Assembly (NCBI GenBank): GCA_001910725.1
Contig: MJGA01000011.1
Location: 124,001-188,000, forward strand
Length of the DNA: 64,000 bases
Direction of reading: 5' to 3'
From: Phanerodontia chrysosporium
Taxonomy: Eukaryota > Basidiomycota > Agaricomycetes > Polyporales > Phanerochaetaceae
The translations under genes and the position numbers were made by a program. The notes beneath the pieces were generated by a model that saw nothing but the letters and a program-made list of their open reading frames with translations, was not told the origin of the DNA and did not search any database. Positions 45,828 through 56,182 of the stretch are shown here, piece by piece (the stretch's first letter is position 1; every line of letters starts with the position of its first letter).

Positions 45828-47699
45828 TCATGCTTCGCCCCTCCCCCTTCCCCTCCCCCTCCCCCGCCCTCTGACTGGAACTCTGACAGGGGCTCTGGCA
45901 CGCTCACCCCTTCCCCTTCCACGGGGATTGCGCTTCGCCAGCTGCGGCTCGTCCTCGTCCTCGTCGCGCGCACGCCCCTTGCCCTTATCGAGCGCCTCCA
46001 CATCAGCGAGCATCCAGCCGCGGAACTTGCGGCGCGCGGCAGAGCTTCCCATCTCGGCGTACTCCTCGCGCGTGACTGCGCGTTGTGCGAACTCGGGCTG
46101 CCGCGCGAAGGCCACGGCGCCGCGGTACGCGTCGAGTATTGGTCTGCAGCACGCGTCAGATACGTTGCGGAGGTTGCAGTTCATGCTTAGCGTACTCTGC
46201 GCTCTGGTATATGTTGACTGTACACTCGACGGGAGCTAGCGTACGTAGCTCTTGGGATCTGCGGATTCTGTCAGGAAAGGAGTCTCTGAGGGATTACCAA
46301 CGCCTACAGTCTGTCCCGAAAACCTGGGAACATCGTCGAGCCGCCAATCAGCCCTATGTTCGCCCAGAACATGCCTTGTAGATCTTCAGGCAATAGAGAG
46401 ATGCTGTGTGCAATCGTTCTCGCAAGTCCCATTTGTTCTAACCCTGATTACACAATGAGTTTATGGTCAGCTGCAGCGTTCGGCTTGCCTACCGATGTCG
46501 TCTGGACGAAACAGGATCTCAGGCACCGTGAACCGCTCGTTGTTCATGTACAAGATTTGCCAGGAATCTTCGACGATCTCGTCGGGTTGTCTGACGCGGC
46601 CCTTTCGTTTTGAGGAGAAGTCTGGTAAGATGTACTCCCGAACAATCGGATTGTCCTTCGGATTGTTTCTGAGCACTACATCAGCGAGTAGGTTCAATAA
46701 GAGGCTGTTCTCGCTTACCGGCAAGTCTCGAGATCCTTGTCAAACTGGGTCGAGACGTAGCAGCACGTCTCTTTCACGTCGTTCATAACGTACGTCTCGT
46801 CCATCATGTTCCACTGGCGGAAAGAGACCAACACCTTCAACTGGTTTGTAAGAAGCTTGCCACCGACGTCTATCCTACGCTGTACGGTCAGTACCGTGCA
46901 GCTTTTGGAAAAGATGCATTACATACCGCTTTACAGCTTCCCAAACGATCGATCCGTTAATCAGAGGGACAACATGGGTGTAGCTGAAGCCAGAGTCTAC
47001 GACCAGGATGCACTCGGGGTGAGGCAGTTTGCCTTGTTGATAGAGCTTGCTATGTGGTATCACGGAAGCAGCTGCAGAATATATCAGGGAAGCAGATGAA
47101 AAATGGATGGAAGGCGGCTTACGCGTGCATCGATAGTACGACTCAAATTCGTATTCCTCAAATACAAATTGATCGTAGACATCTTGTAGCTTTGGTAGGT
47201 TGAAGTATGGTTCGGTGATCAGTAGAGATGACTCAGAGGGCTCTAACTGGCCCCGTGCATCAGTAAAGCTTTCCGGTCTGAGGGCGACGCGGTACACACT
47301 CCTAGGTACTCTTTCCGGAAGATGCCATCCCATATGGCTTTCTCCGCGTCCCAGTCGACTAGATATCCCTATGCTTCGCACAAAGCTTTAGCTCACCCAA
47401 CCTGTATGTTGCGAAGTGCACGTGGGGCGATCACGTACCTTCTCAAATGGCAAACGATAATGCAGGGAAGAGAAGTCAACGCAGTTCTCGAGCTCCTGCC
47501 CGTAATAAGTAGCCTTGTCGCCTTTCGACTTGACGATGGCATTAGGTATAATTCTACATAAAATATGTGAGCGGACGGGCGACGATATGACCTCCGAGGC
47601 TAACCGTGGGTCACGCTCGCCTGGGCCCAGTATTCCCATTTTAATGGTGGACGCGCCGTTGTCGACGACAATAGTCTTGCGACTTTTCGAGGGCGGCAT
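45828..47699 (-). CDS. Actin-related protein 6 (Arp6)
   Basis: Subunit of the SWR1 chromatin remodeller, which deposits histone H2A.Z. Ten exons (minus): 47699-47605, 47553-47439, 47368-47300, 47246-47123, 47071-46927, 46874-46719, 46668-46493, 46443-46308, 46267-46196 and 46143-45828; all phases agree, 467 residues. Actin-fold motifs: [16 protein letters not shown] (phosphate loop 1), [70 protein letters not shown] (phosphate loop 2), [13 protein letters not shown], and the Arp6-typical C-terminus [21 protein letters not shown]. Beyond that it has an unusual tail of about 50 residues, acidic (DEDEDE) then an Arg-Gly repeat of at least six RG units. The tail may bind nucleic acid (inference). 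No TATA or other regulatory signal stands out. Confidence 0.93.
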
Positions 47700-48290
47700 C
47701 TTATACAAGCAAGTCGTATGAGACACAGCAGCGCTGCGTATTCCTCGGCGTCGGGTGCCTTGAGAATGCTCGCCACAGAGGCGAGGTGTGGAATGAGTTG
47801 GACTTCGAAGCGCGTGCGCACGGTGGAAAGCGTTACGCGACCGTGGGAAGTACCTGCTTAGATAGGCGAAAGCGTTGTACACAACGTTCCACAACTTGAA
47901 CCACGACGAGGAAGACTTAAGTTGCCGAATCCGTGCAGCGTGCACACCCTGATGATGACCTCCTTTCGACTTGAAACGTTACGCGTCAGAGGCCTGAGGG
48001 GCTGCCTCCTTGCCACCTGAGTTTGGACAGTCATTTGCTCACATTACAGTCGTATATGCATGCCTTCGCGCTCTTTCAGCAAGATTTACGCGGCCCTACA
48101 CTTCGCGCTGGCCCTTTGGTGAGTCACTTAAACTCGCAGCACCCCTTATGCAAAGATGCGGTCAGCGTGCCCCCACGTTGAAGCTGACCTCGGCGGTTCA
48201 CGAGCCAGAGGCCAGCCCGCGGTGGGACTTCCGTCAACTATTCAGAGAACGGCCACACCACGAGGAGTAGCGTAGCCCCGGCGCGAGCAT
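47700..48290. other. Intergenic, ARP6 promoter side
   Basis: About 590 bases between the ARP6 start and the next possible exon. A small frame at 48060-48118 ends at a donor (gtgagt) and could be a first exon of the hypothetical gene below, but the link is unproven. Confidence 0.35.
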
Positions 48291-49004
48291 GTGCTGGCGG
48301 ATCTTCTTCCAAGCGTTGCAGAGCGCACCGCCAACGCCTCATTATCCGTGAGCGACGCAACTCCTCGCGTCACCGCCCAGCACGTGGACATGCTGTTCGA
48401 CGCCCTGCCGCGTCACGCCGCGACATTGCTCCTGGAACGCCCCGCGCTCGCCGCTCAGCTGTGCGCGCGCCTGTGCACTCCCCGTGCTCCGCCAGAGACG
48501 ATGTCGACGTCTGCTCTCCGCGGGGCCCCTCAGCGGATCGGGCGGGAGAAGCTGCGGAAACTCAGGCGGATGCATACTGCAGCGCCACAGTGCAGCGCCG
48601 TCCCGACGAGGGGCGGCTTGCGTAGTCTCAAGGTCGAGCTCTTCGACGTGTATGCGCGCGCTGCAGGCTGCTCGAGCGGGCACTGAGCATGGCCCATCGG
48701 AAGCTGCACAGTCTGCGTGTGGATGCTGAGCTCGCAAGGCACATCTTGCTGGAATTCGTAGGTGGTGCGAAGGCCCGGCAGACAGCACAGCTGCAAGCTC
48801 GAGGCGGCGCTCGTGCTGGAGCGCAGTATGAGACTTGCGCGGGAACGGGATGTGTGCAGCCTGCGAGAGCATCTTCTGTGCGTCACCTATGAAGCGTGGC
48901 GGGGCAGACGTGGAGCCCGAGTTGCACGGGGCCTGTGCAGGGCAGTGTGGCAGACGTGTTATGGCGTGCCACTCCAGCCAGATGCGGGCGGCCACGGTCT
49001 ATGA
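48291..49004 (+). CDS. Hypothetical helical protein, gene model incomplete
   Basis: Not recognised. Three coding-like stretches follow each other: ADLLPSVAERTANASLSVSD through LFDALPRHAATLLLERPALA to about 48655; RLLERALSMAHRKLHSLRVD to 48760; and, after a likely 43-nt intron (donor gtaggt at 48761, acceptor near 48804), LEAALVLERSMRLARERDVC through LREHLLCVTYEAWRGRRG to a stop at 49002-49004. The first two are joined only if one base is missing near 48650, the same kind of break seen in other genes here. Mostly alpha-helical, Leu/Arg-rich. The start and upstream exons are unknown. Part of the DNA is GC-rich enough for chance frames, so confidence is low. Confidence 0.35.
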
Positions 49005-49174
49005 TATATCTGAGGTAGATACGCTATAGTACAAACGAGTACAACGAGTCCAATCCACCTGAGAACATGCGCGAACGGCGGGAGAAAACGAATAAGAACA
49101 GTGAAGGGCGTAGTAAAACTCATGAAACCATGAGACATAAATAAAATATGGGGCGAGACCTCCGGCGCACCGCC

Positions 49175-51062
49175 TCACAGTGCATGTGTCGTCGTCGGAC
49201 TTGTCACTACTTCCGAGATGGACGGCACAGGGATGCGGCGGCCCTTGACGTCGCCGCGGGGCGGGTTCGGGCGGGACGTGATGGGCGAGCCAGCGCTGGA
49301 CGACGCCTCCTCGTACGACGGCGGCGGGAGCGGGCCGTGGCTCTCCTCACCGAGGAGCAGCGGCTGCGTCGGGAGCGGCGTCGACGGCGCAATCGACGGC
49401 TGTGCGGGCGTCGGCGCGCCGACCATGTACGGCTCGACGCCCGCCTGGGGCACGGGCTTGTCTGCGTCCTCGATTTCGAACGGCCCCATCCGCCGGTCCG
49501 CGCGCCGCCGCAGGTACCAGAACGCCGCGAGCCCGAGGATGATGACGAAGGCGACGCCGCCGACCGTGCCCCCGACGATGGCGCCGACGTTGGTGGAGCT
49601 CTTGGACGGGAAGGCGCGCGGGGAGAAGCCTAGAGTCGGAGGACCATCGCGAGGGATATTGAAGATCCTGGATTGCCTTGTTAGCATAATTCTCTATGCT
49701 TGATAGTGAGGACGGCACGTACAAGTATATCGTGCTGATGAAACGTGATCCAACGAGGTACTGTGTCAAGGCAGAGTCGGTGAAGCCTTCGATGGCGCTG
49801 ACGCAGGTGCCATTTCCTTGCTTTAAGATAAGCTGATCGGGGTTTAGGACAAAGGTCTGCGAGCCGACGAGCAGTCCGAAGGAGAACTGAGCGTCGCAGG
49901 GGATCGAGTACGCCTGTGAGAGACCCCCCAGCGTGGAAGCACTCGACAACGCAGAGCCGTTAATTGTGTCATCTGTACGACGGAGTTAGGACGAGTTTGT
50001 AGAGAAACGCAGCAGACTCACGAATTAGTTTGGCTTGGTCACCGGGGAGGTAGATGTTCGGGTACAGAGGGTCCACGACCGCGACGACGGTATCGGTGTT
50101 GGACAGGTGCGTGTTGCCTACGGTAGCGATCCACCCGTCGAGGCCGACCGTCCAGTCTTGACCGGTGTTGATAGTCGTGCCGTTCGTGTTACCGGCGGAT
50201 GTGGATGTGTCCGCAACCGTCTTGTACGTGACCTTGTTCGGGTCAAAGAACGACTCGTCCGGCTTCGTCCAGTGGAGGATGCCGCCGTCTGAGCCACGAG
50301 AGGGGCTCCCCGACGCCGGCAGCGAGTTTAGCATCATGCCAAACGTGAAGTTCGAGCGCGTTGGGTTGCGGTTAAGGAACTGGCCAAAAATCGTGTCGTT
50401 AAACCCAACGCCGGAGGAGGACGAGCCAGTCGGGCCGCCGTTTGTCCCAAGTCCGAAGATACCGGAGACGCCATTCGACAGCAGACTATTTGATTGCTGA
50501 TTGACGACGACAACTGCGACCATGATTAGCACGGTCTCCCAGCAGATGCATCGTCCGATTAACTCACCAGTTTGGTTGGGGTACTGCCAAAACGATCCGT
50601 TTTGAAGCAACGCGCCGCAGTTCTCTTTGATAAGCTGGCCGCTGGTCGTTGTCCCAAAGAACGTCGTGTTATCCTGACCGTTGAGGGACACGGCACTAGC
50701 GGAGGCGCCCTGATTATACAGGGGCGTGTTGGAGCAATCCGCACAACTCTGTCCTGCCGCGAAGGTCAGGCCGCTGCCTGTTGATATGGTGAAGTTGAAA
50801 TGCTGTGGGTTATTCGTGGCCTGCGCGGACATGAGATCTCCATGCGGAATGTACGTTGCGTCATACTCACCATGAACACCGGAACCTGGTAACCGCCTCG
50901 GCCATCGAACTGTAGCGGCATGGGAAGCGTGACAGGTCCAGGGGCTGCGGGCGTCGAGTTGGACGCCCGCTTGGCGAAGGGGATGCGTAACGCAGAGGCG
51001 TTCTCGAGAACAGCGAGCATCATCGCGAGCGAGAGCATCATGGAGAAGGATTTTGCAGCCAT
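49175..51062 (-). CDS. Membrane-anchored pepsin-fold protein with degenerate active site
   Basis: Resembles fungal A1 (pepsin-like) aspartic proteases with a C-terminal anchor. Exons (minus): 51062-50871, 50820-50568, 50513-50022, 49972-49723 and 49667-49175; in phase, 559 residues. A signal peptide precedes a propeptide-like start. The first lobe has ISTGSG where DTGS is expected, so the catalytic Asp is Ser. The flap-side signature GVSGIFGLG is present. In the second lobe, VVDPLYPNIYLPGD stands where a DTG motif is expected, keeping Asp but losing Thr-Gly. A membrane helix (VGGTVGGVAFVIILGLAAFW) is followed by a basic stop-transfer RRRADRR and a 110-residue Pro/Ser-rich cytoplasmic tail containing PPPSYEE. 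I expect no proteolysis; a wall-sensor or scaffolding role is conceivable but unproven. It differs from known GPI-anchored yapsins. Confidence 0.78.
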
Positions 51063-51979
51063 CGAGCACAGTATTTGACGGGGAAGTTATAGAGCTCCTA
51101 AGATATACTGAGAGACGTAAGCCACAAGAAAGGGTCATCAGAAGCTTAATGCCTCACCTTTATCGTCCGGACTCGTTCACTATATGCACGTCCTGATCCT
51201 CCAAAGGCTGTAGGTGAGAACCACGCTCGAGCCGTCGACCAGGACGGATAGAAGCCCTAGATTACGCTCGAGGGAACAACAGAAGAATACAGAAGACGAG
51301 AGCGTCGACCCGTCGTTCGTGGAGGGAGAGGTGAAAAAGGTGGCTCGCCCGTGGCGATGAGCTGGAGGACGTTATACGTTCGGGTCGGAGGAAGAGGGCT
51401 GAGCCCCCTCGCATGTGGTCTTACTCACCAGGGATGGGGCAGCCCATCCTGAAACACGAACCTGGGGTGCAATGAGCCCCTTGGTCGCGCATGTCGGTCA
51501 TGTCGGACTGCCATTCTCGGATGATCAGGCATCTGGCTCCGGATGCGCTGCTGGCGTCTCCGCCTAAAACAAGCCTCGCGCGCCGCCGACCCACGTATGG
51601 GCCCGCCTGCCCGCTGCCAGCCGAGGCATTTCTGCCCCAGGCGCAGGCAGCTTGAGCGCGTGTGCCACCTGTACAAGGCTCTGTACACGCCACACGCCTT
51701 CAAAGCGCATTTGCAGCGGCCAGAGCGAAAGTAAAACCTGCGAAGCGCCCAACGCCCGGGCGGAGGCTGTCCGCAAAGAACAGCCGATAGAGGTAGATAG
51801 CCGATGATACCGCCATCAGGCGGCGCAACGGTCTACTTACACGTGGATCAACATCGCTTTTCCTGATGATATACGGAGGTGTAGTACACCTTACGTGGCG
51901 CCGCCAATGAGGTTTACACTGCGCATAACGCACGGAACTGGAGAGGGCTCGGGAAACCTTGCAGCACTGGACTATTCTC
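51063..51979. other. Intergenic, no gene seen
   Basis: About 900 bases between the pepsin-fold gene start and the tRNA. Frames near 51425-51776 exist on both strands without support. Confidence 0.45.
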
Positions 51980-52051
51980 AGCAACTTGGCGCAGGGGTAG
52001 CGCGCGGGGCTCATAACCCCGAGGTCGCTGGATCGAAACCAGCAGTTGCTA
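51980..52051 (+). tRNA. tRNA-Met (CAT), elongator type, second copy
   Basis: Same 72-nt sequence as the gene at 44696-44767, opposite strand. Cloverleaf as described there, anticodon CAT, no intron. The flanks of the two copies are not similar, so only the gene body is shared. Confidence 0.95.
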
Positions 52052-52063
52052 CGTTGTCATTCC

Positions 52064-52068
52064 TTTTT
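52064..52068 (+). terminator. Pol III terminator of second tRNA-Met
   Basis: A run of five T, 12 bases after the discriminator base. Confidence 0.75.
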
Positions 52069-52256
52069 GGTTCCCATCCAGTGCAGTCTCGCCGGCTTGA
52101 AATCCACCTCTACCCTGCGTCCTGACGTCTGACGTGCCTTTGACGGTGTCTTTGAGCCAACATATATATCTGTTCTTTTCATTGCTATCGTATATATACT
52201 CACTCGGACCTGACCCTCGGAGTCTCGTATTGGGAGCGCCAGGACAAGCGGGCCAA

Positions 52257-54414
52257 ATGATGTCTTCCACCCTTACACCGTCCAACGCTGCAGAGTGCAG
52301 CAGCCCAGGTTCTTCTATATTTGACCTGCCTACCACAGGGGATCACCGCACACATCTGCAGAGCAGCGCTCACATCGCCACTGAGAACGCGAATGGCCTG
52401 CAAAGTCCAAATGCGCTCGATGGCGACGACGATCTTACGGAGGGGGACGTCCCCTCGTGCCTGGTCATATCAGGCGGAACCGGGTGCAACGCGATATGCT
52501 CAGCCTTTGGGACATCCAAAGCGAGCTACGTGCTGCCGGTCTCGGACGATGGTGGCTCGTCGAGCGAGATCATACGCGTCATGGGCGGGCCGTCCATAGG
52601 TCAGTGGTCCTTGCAGCTTAGCACTACTATTGCTCAACCTCGTGTTGCACAGGTGATATCCGCTCGCGGCTCATTCGTCTCATCCCGTCTTCGCCACCTG
52701 CGTCCCCGCTCGCCCGTATACGGAACTTGTTAGCATACCGACTGCCCGCGAGCTGTTCGGATAAAGAAGCAAGAGATGAGTGGAGAGACATCGTGGAAGG
52801 AAGGAGCGCACTGTGGGAGGGCATACCCGTTGACCGCAAGGAGATGATTCGTGGTACGTCTCCGCTCGCCTATACAAGTTGGTCGTGTGCATGACGACTG
52901 GCATCTAGGCTTCCTTGTACACTTCGAGAGCGAAGTCCTCAAACGTGCACACAAGAACTTCTCGTTCATCAACGGCAGGTGAGCTGAGCACATGACGTCT
53001 CGCAGTAGCACTTGCGCTTACGTGGCCAGTGTAGCATAGGCAACTACTTCCTCTCCGCTGCTCAGGAATTCTTCCGCTCTCTGCCTTCCGCGATCTTCCT
53101 CTTCTCAAGCATCACAAACAGCCAGGTGTGCCGGATTCCACAGGCGCGTGTGCTACCTTGCCGACTCTGACCTGGAGTAGGCCACGATCCTGCCGGCCAT
53201 CGTGACAAACCATACGGTTACTATCGCGGCCGAGCTTGTGCGTGTTCATTTCCTTGATATTTGCCAGTGACTAACCCACGTCATTTGATCCTAGGAAGAC
53301 GGCTCTCGCCTCGTCGGCCAGTGCGAGATCTCCCACCCTGTCCGGCGGGATCCCACCATCTCTGTCTCGAGCGAGTCCGGCTCGTTCGAGACACTGGAGT
53401 ACGAAGACGACCAGGACGAAGATGCACTGTCACCCATCGAGGAGCAACACACGAACAAGCGGCGTAACGTGTTCTTCGAGGCCTCGGCGAAGGATCAGGG
53501 CGGAGAGTACGAGCGGCTCAGAGCCCGGATAAGCCGTACGATCGCCCCCAGCTAGCACGCGGATAAGCTGCAGTCCTCACGCCGTCCTCGCTTCAGGGCT
53601 GTTCTACATCAACTCGTACGGCACCGAGATCCACCCGTCCCCCAATCCGGAGTTCATCCAGCATCTCGGACAGAAGGAGATCTTGGTTTACTCCTGCGGA
53701 TCCTTGTGGACAAGGTCGGTACATGAACCTGTATTAGACGCGTCATGTTGATTAGGGTTTCAGCATCGTGCCCTGCCTCGCCCTTCGTGGCGTCGCTGAC
53801 GGCATAGCACGGTCCAAGTCACTGAAGGCGAAAGTTCTGCTCCGTATGATTGCTTGTCTTGCCTTCGAAAACGCATGCACTCACTCCGACCTTAGTGAAT
53901 AGCCAGAACGACCGAGAGACCGATGGCTATACCGCAGTAGACTACGTGAGGTGCGTACAGATAGTCTCCCGAGTGGAGCAGTAAACTGACCGTGCGTCCA
54001 TGTAGCACGATCGTGAGGACGCTAAACACCACGCACACTCGTCCCTATGCCGGTCTCAGCGTGCGCTCGAGGGCGGGCGTCGGAGAAGCGACCACGACGT
54101 ATCCCACCTCCGCGTTCATCACACATCTCGTATACCTGAAAGGATGTCACATTTCGTCGATGTCCCGCGACTGACAGTGAGCATGACACTCCTCCGTACC
54201 AGTTTCCTCTATTCTGACAGCTTTCTTGCTGTAGGCTATGGGCGTTCGCTGCGTCGAGATCGAGAGTAAACGAGCTCTCAACAATGGCGCAGACGCTGTA
54301 CCGCCGCAATTCGATGCTCGCAGAGTACGGGAGGCTCTTCTTAGCATTTTGCCGCGGAAAGTGGTGAGAGCCCTGAAGACGACTGTAATGGCGTCACACG
54401 AGCGTGAAATATAG
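52257..54414 (+). CDS. CofD/UPF0052 (YvcK-like) family protein
   Basis: Member of the CofD-like fold, whose bacterial relatives are 2-phospho-lactate transferase and the UDP-sugar-binding regulator YvcK; the fungal role is unknown to me. Exons: 52257-52599, 52653-52853, 52909-52978, 53035-53125, 53181-53237, 53295-53535, 53597-53714, 53764-53843, 53896-53950, 54006-54176 and 54235-54414; about 535 residues. Motifs: SGGTGCNAI at the nucleotide-binding N-terminus, VLPVSDDGGSSSEIIRV, GDIRSRL, FSFINGSIGNYFL, and later YINSYGTEIHPSPNPEFI and ALRGVADGIARS. At about 54155 one base appears to be missing: LVYLKGCHIS must slip to VDVPRLTAMGVRCVEIES, which are contiguous in the family. The exon phase across the last intron agrees only if that base is restored. 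Two possible start Met codons are adjacent. Confidence 0.87.
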
Positions 54415-54633
54415 ACATCGTAATAGATACATGTGTCGATCATCTGAGGGCGGGTCAAACTGGAAAGCTCTGATAGATTTCGAAAGCATGAAAATCTCTT
54501 CTACATATCCGAGTAGTCACCTAGCTTCCCGAGACATGGTATTGACTTCCGATCCAAGCAGCGGTCGATTAATGCGTATATGGTACATCATCTCCAAACC
54601 CGAAAGACAAATCGCAGATACAGGCCAGACCGT

Positions 54634-55929
54634 CTATTCCTCAGGCTTGTAAGGTGTGACCAACATTTTGCTGAACTCCTTCAGCTTCTGCGGACCACGG
54701 ACCTCCTCAGTCAGGAGCGGTAGCTGCACGATGTGGAAGAACTCGTCGTAGAGCTCGTGCGCTTCGTTGAGGTACTTCTGTTGCATGGCGTGCCGAACCC
54801 GGCAGTGCTCGCAGTTCGAGTCTAGCAGGTGCGGTCAGACACACAGCGGGTTGACGGTGTCATATCACGTACCCTTCTTCGGGAAGAGTAGCTGGTTGAC
54901 GACGATATTATGGGTATCAATCTCGTAGCTCGTCAACTCTTGCACAAGACGCTCGGTCTCGTAGAGCGACAGAAACTCGGAGATGCAGACACAGACGAAG
55001 GTTGTCTTCTCTGGGTCCTTGAACTGGGTGTTCACCTCGGTGATCACCGCGCGCATGGACTCGAGCTTCGCAAACATGTCTTCTGTCTGGTCCGCCTGGC
55101 CGCCCATCAACGAGGTCATCTGGTTGAGCATGGGGCCTATCCGTCCGCTGAGGGTGCTAAGCTTCCCGAGGGCTTTCTCCAGGACGGTGGGGAACGAAAG
55201 GAAACGCAGAGTGTGTCCTGTCGGTGCGGTATCGAAGACAATGACGGAGTATTCCATAGACTTCACATGCCTAGTATTGTAGAGTTAGTCAGAAAGCTCA
55301 GGCAGTAAAAGATTAGACATACTTCATGATCTCAGCAAAGCTCATAGCTTCGTCGACTCCAGGAATGGCGAATGCCAGGTCCTGCATCATGCTGCCCATC
55401 ATGCCGTTCTGGTCGGCTAGGCAACGACTCAAGATCAGCTATGAACGTCGCAGTCATCTAGCAGCGACTGACATTGCTCGACCATCTCTTGTATCGCGCT
55501 CGTAGGATCTATCTCCATGGCGTACAGGTTATCGAAGCCATTGACCTTGGTTGCATCCTTGGAGAACTTCTGTCCAAAAGCATCTGAAAGGTTGTGTGCA
55601 GGGTCCGTTGACTAGTTGGCTGGGTGGTCAGAGCAAGGCACTAGAAGAGTGGACAGCTACGCGTACAATAAGCAAGACCGATTCGCGACAAGACGCCAGC
55701 TGGATCGCAAGGGAACACGAGGTGGTGGTCTTGCCTGTGCTCACAGGGTAAGCACGACGGCTTCCGGATGGATGGCTACGCTACGCACCGACACCACCCT
55801 TGCCACCTGCATTCCGCGGTCAGCTCAGTCGTGGCCATCATCGGACCGGGACAACGCACCGCAGAAGATCCACTTCAGAGACTTCTGGTCAAGAATGTTC
55901 TGAAGCGTTGGTTCCAGAGTTTCGGACAT
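54634..55929 (-). CDS. GET3/TRC40 (ArsA-like) tail-anchored-protein targeting ATPase
   Basis: Cytosolic homodimeric ATPase that delivers tail-anchored proteins to the ER via Get1/2. Exons (minus): 55929-55860, 55806-55789, 55734-55667, 55611-55473, 55416-55323, 55270-54873 and 54821-54634; in phase, 324 residues, normal for fungi. P-loop CGGKGGVGKTTTSC, switch [17 protein letters not shown], helix [16 protein letters not shown], switch [18 protein letters not shown], zinc-binding CxxC in [10 protein letters not shown], and a C-terminal VTPYKPEE. The P-loop is split over three exons: the middle one is 18 nt and encodes the residues around GGKGGVG. The intron after exon 4 has a slightly weak donor (gtcagt). 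It converges with the CofD gene and is divergent from SRP68; SRP68 is also an ER-targeting gene, possibly coincidence. Confidence 0.95.
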
Positions 55930-56182
55930 CGTTGAGAGCGGCTAGGGCGAGGGCGTCCGGGAAGAGAGATGGTGAAAGATGGGGTCGAAGTCGCGCTTTG
56001 AGCTGGGCGCGGCGCAGGCGGGCAAGCGCGCACGGCTCTTCTCCTCTCTTCCACCACTGCCCCGTACAATCTCGCACATTCGATCTCTATCGAGGTCGCT
56101 GGTGACCTGGAACGTGCATTCAGGACGTGTCTTCAAAGCTCGAAGTCGTGTTAGACTAGGCAGAGCGCGATAATCCGGTGAA
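55930..56182. promoter_or_regulatory. Divergent promoter between GET3 and SRP68
   Basis: About 250 bases separate the two outward start codons. Both genes serve protein delivery to the ER, so co-regulation is plausible, but no specific site was recognised. Confidence 0.45.

Noticed and set aside
49148..49703. Plus-strand frames of 161 codons
   Set aside because: Antisense shadow of the pepsin-fold gene tail, whose minus-strand exons join in phase and carry a membrane helix.
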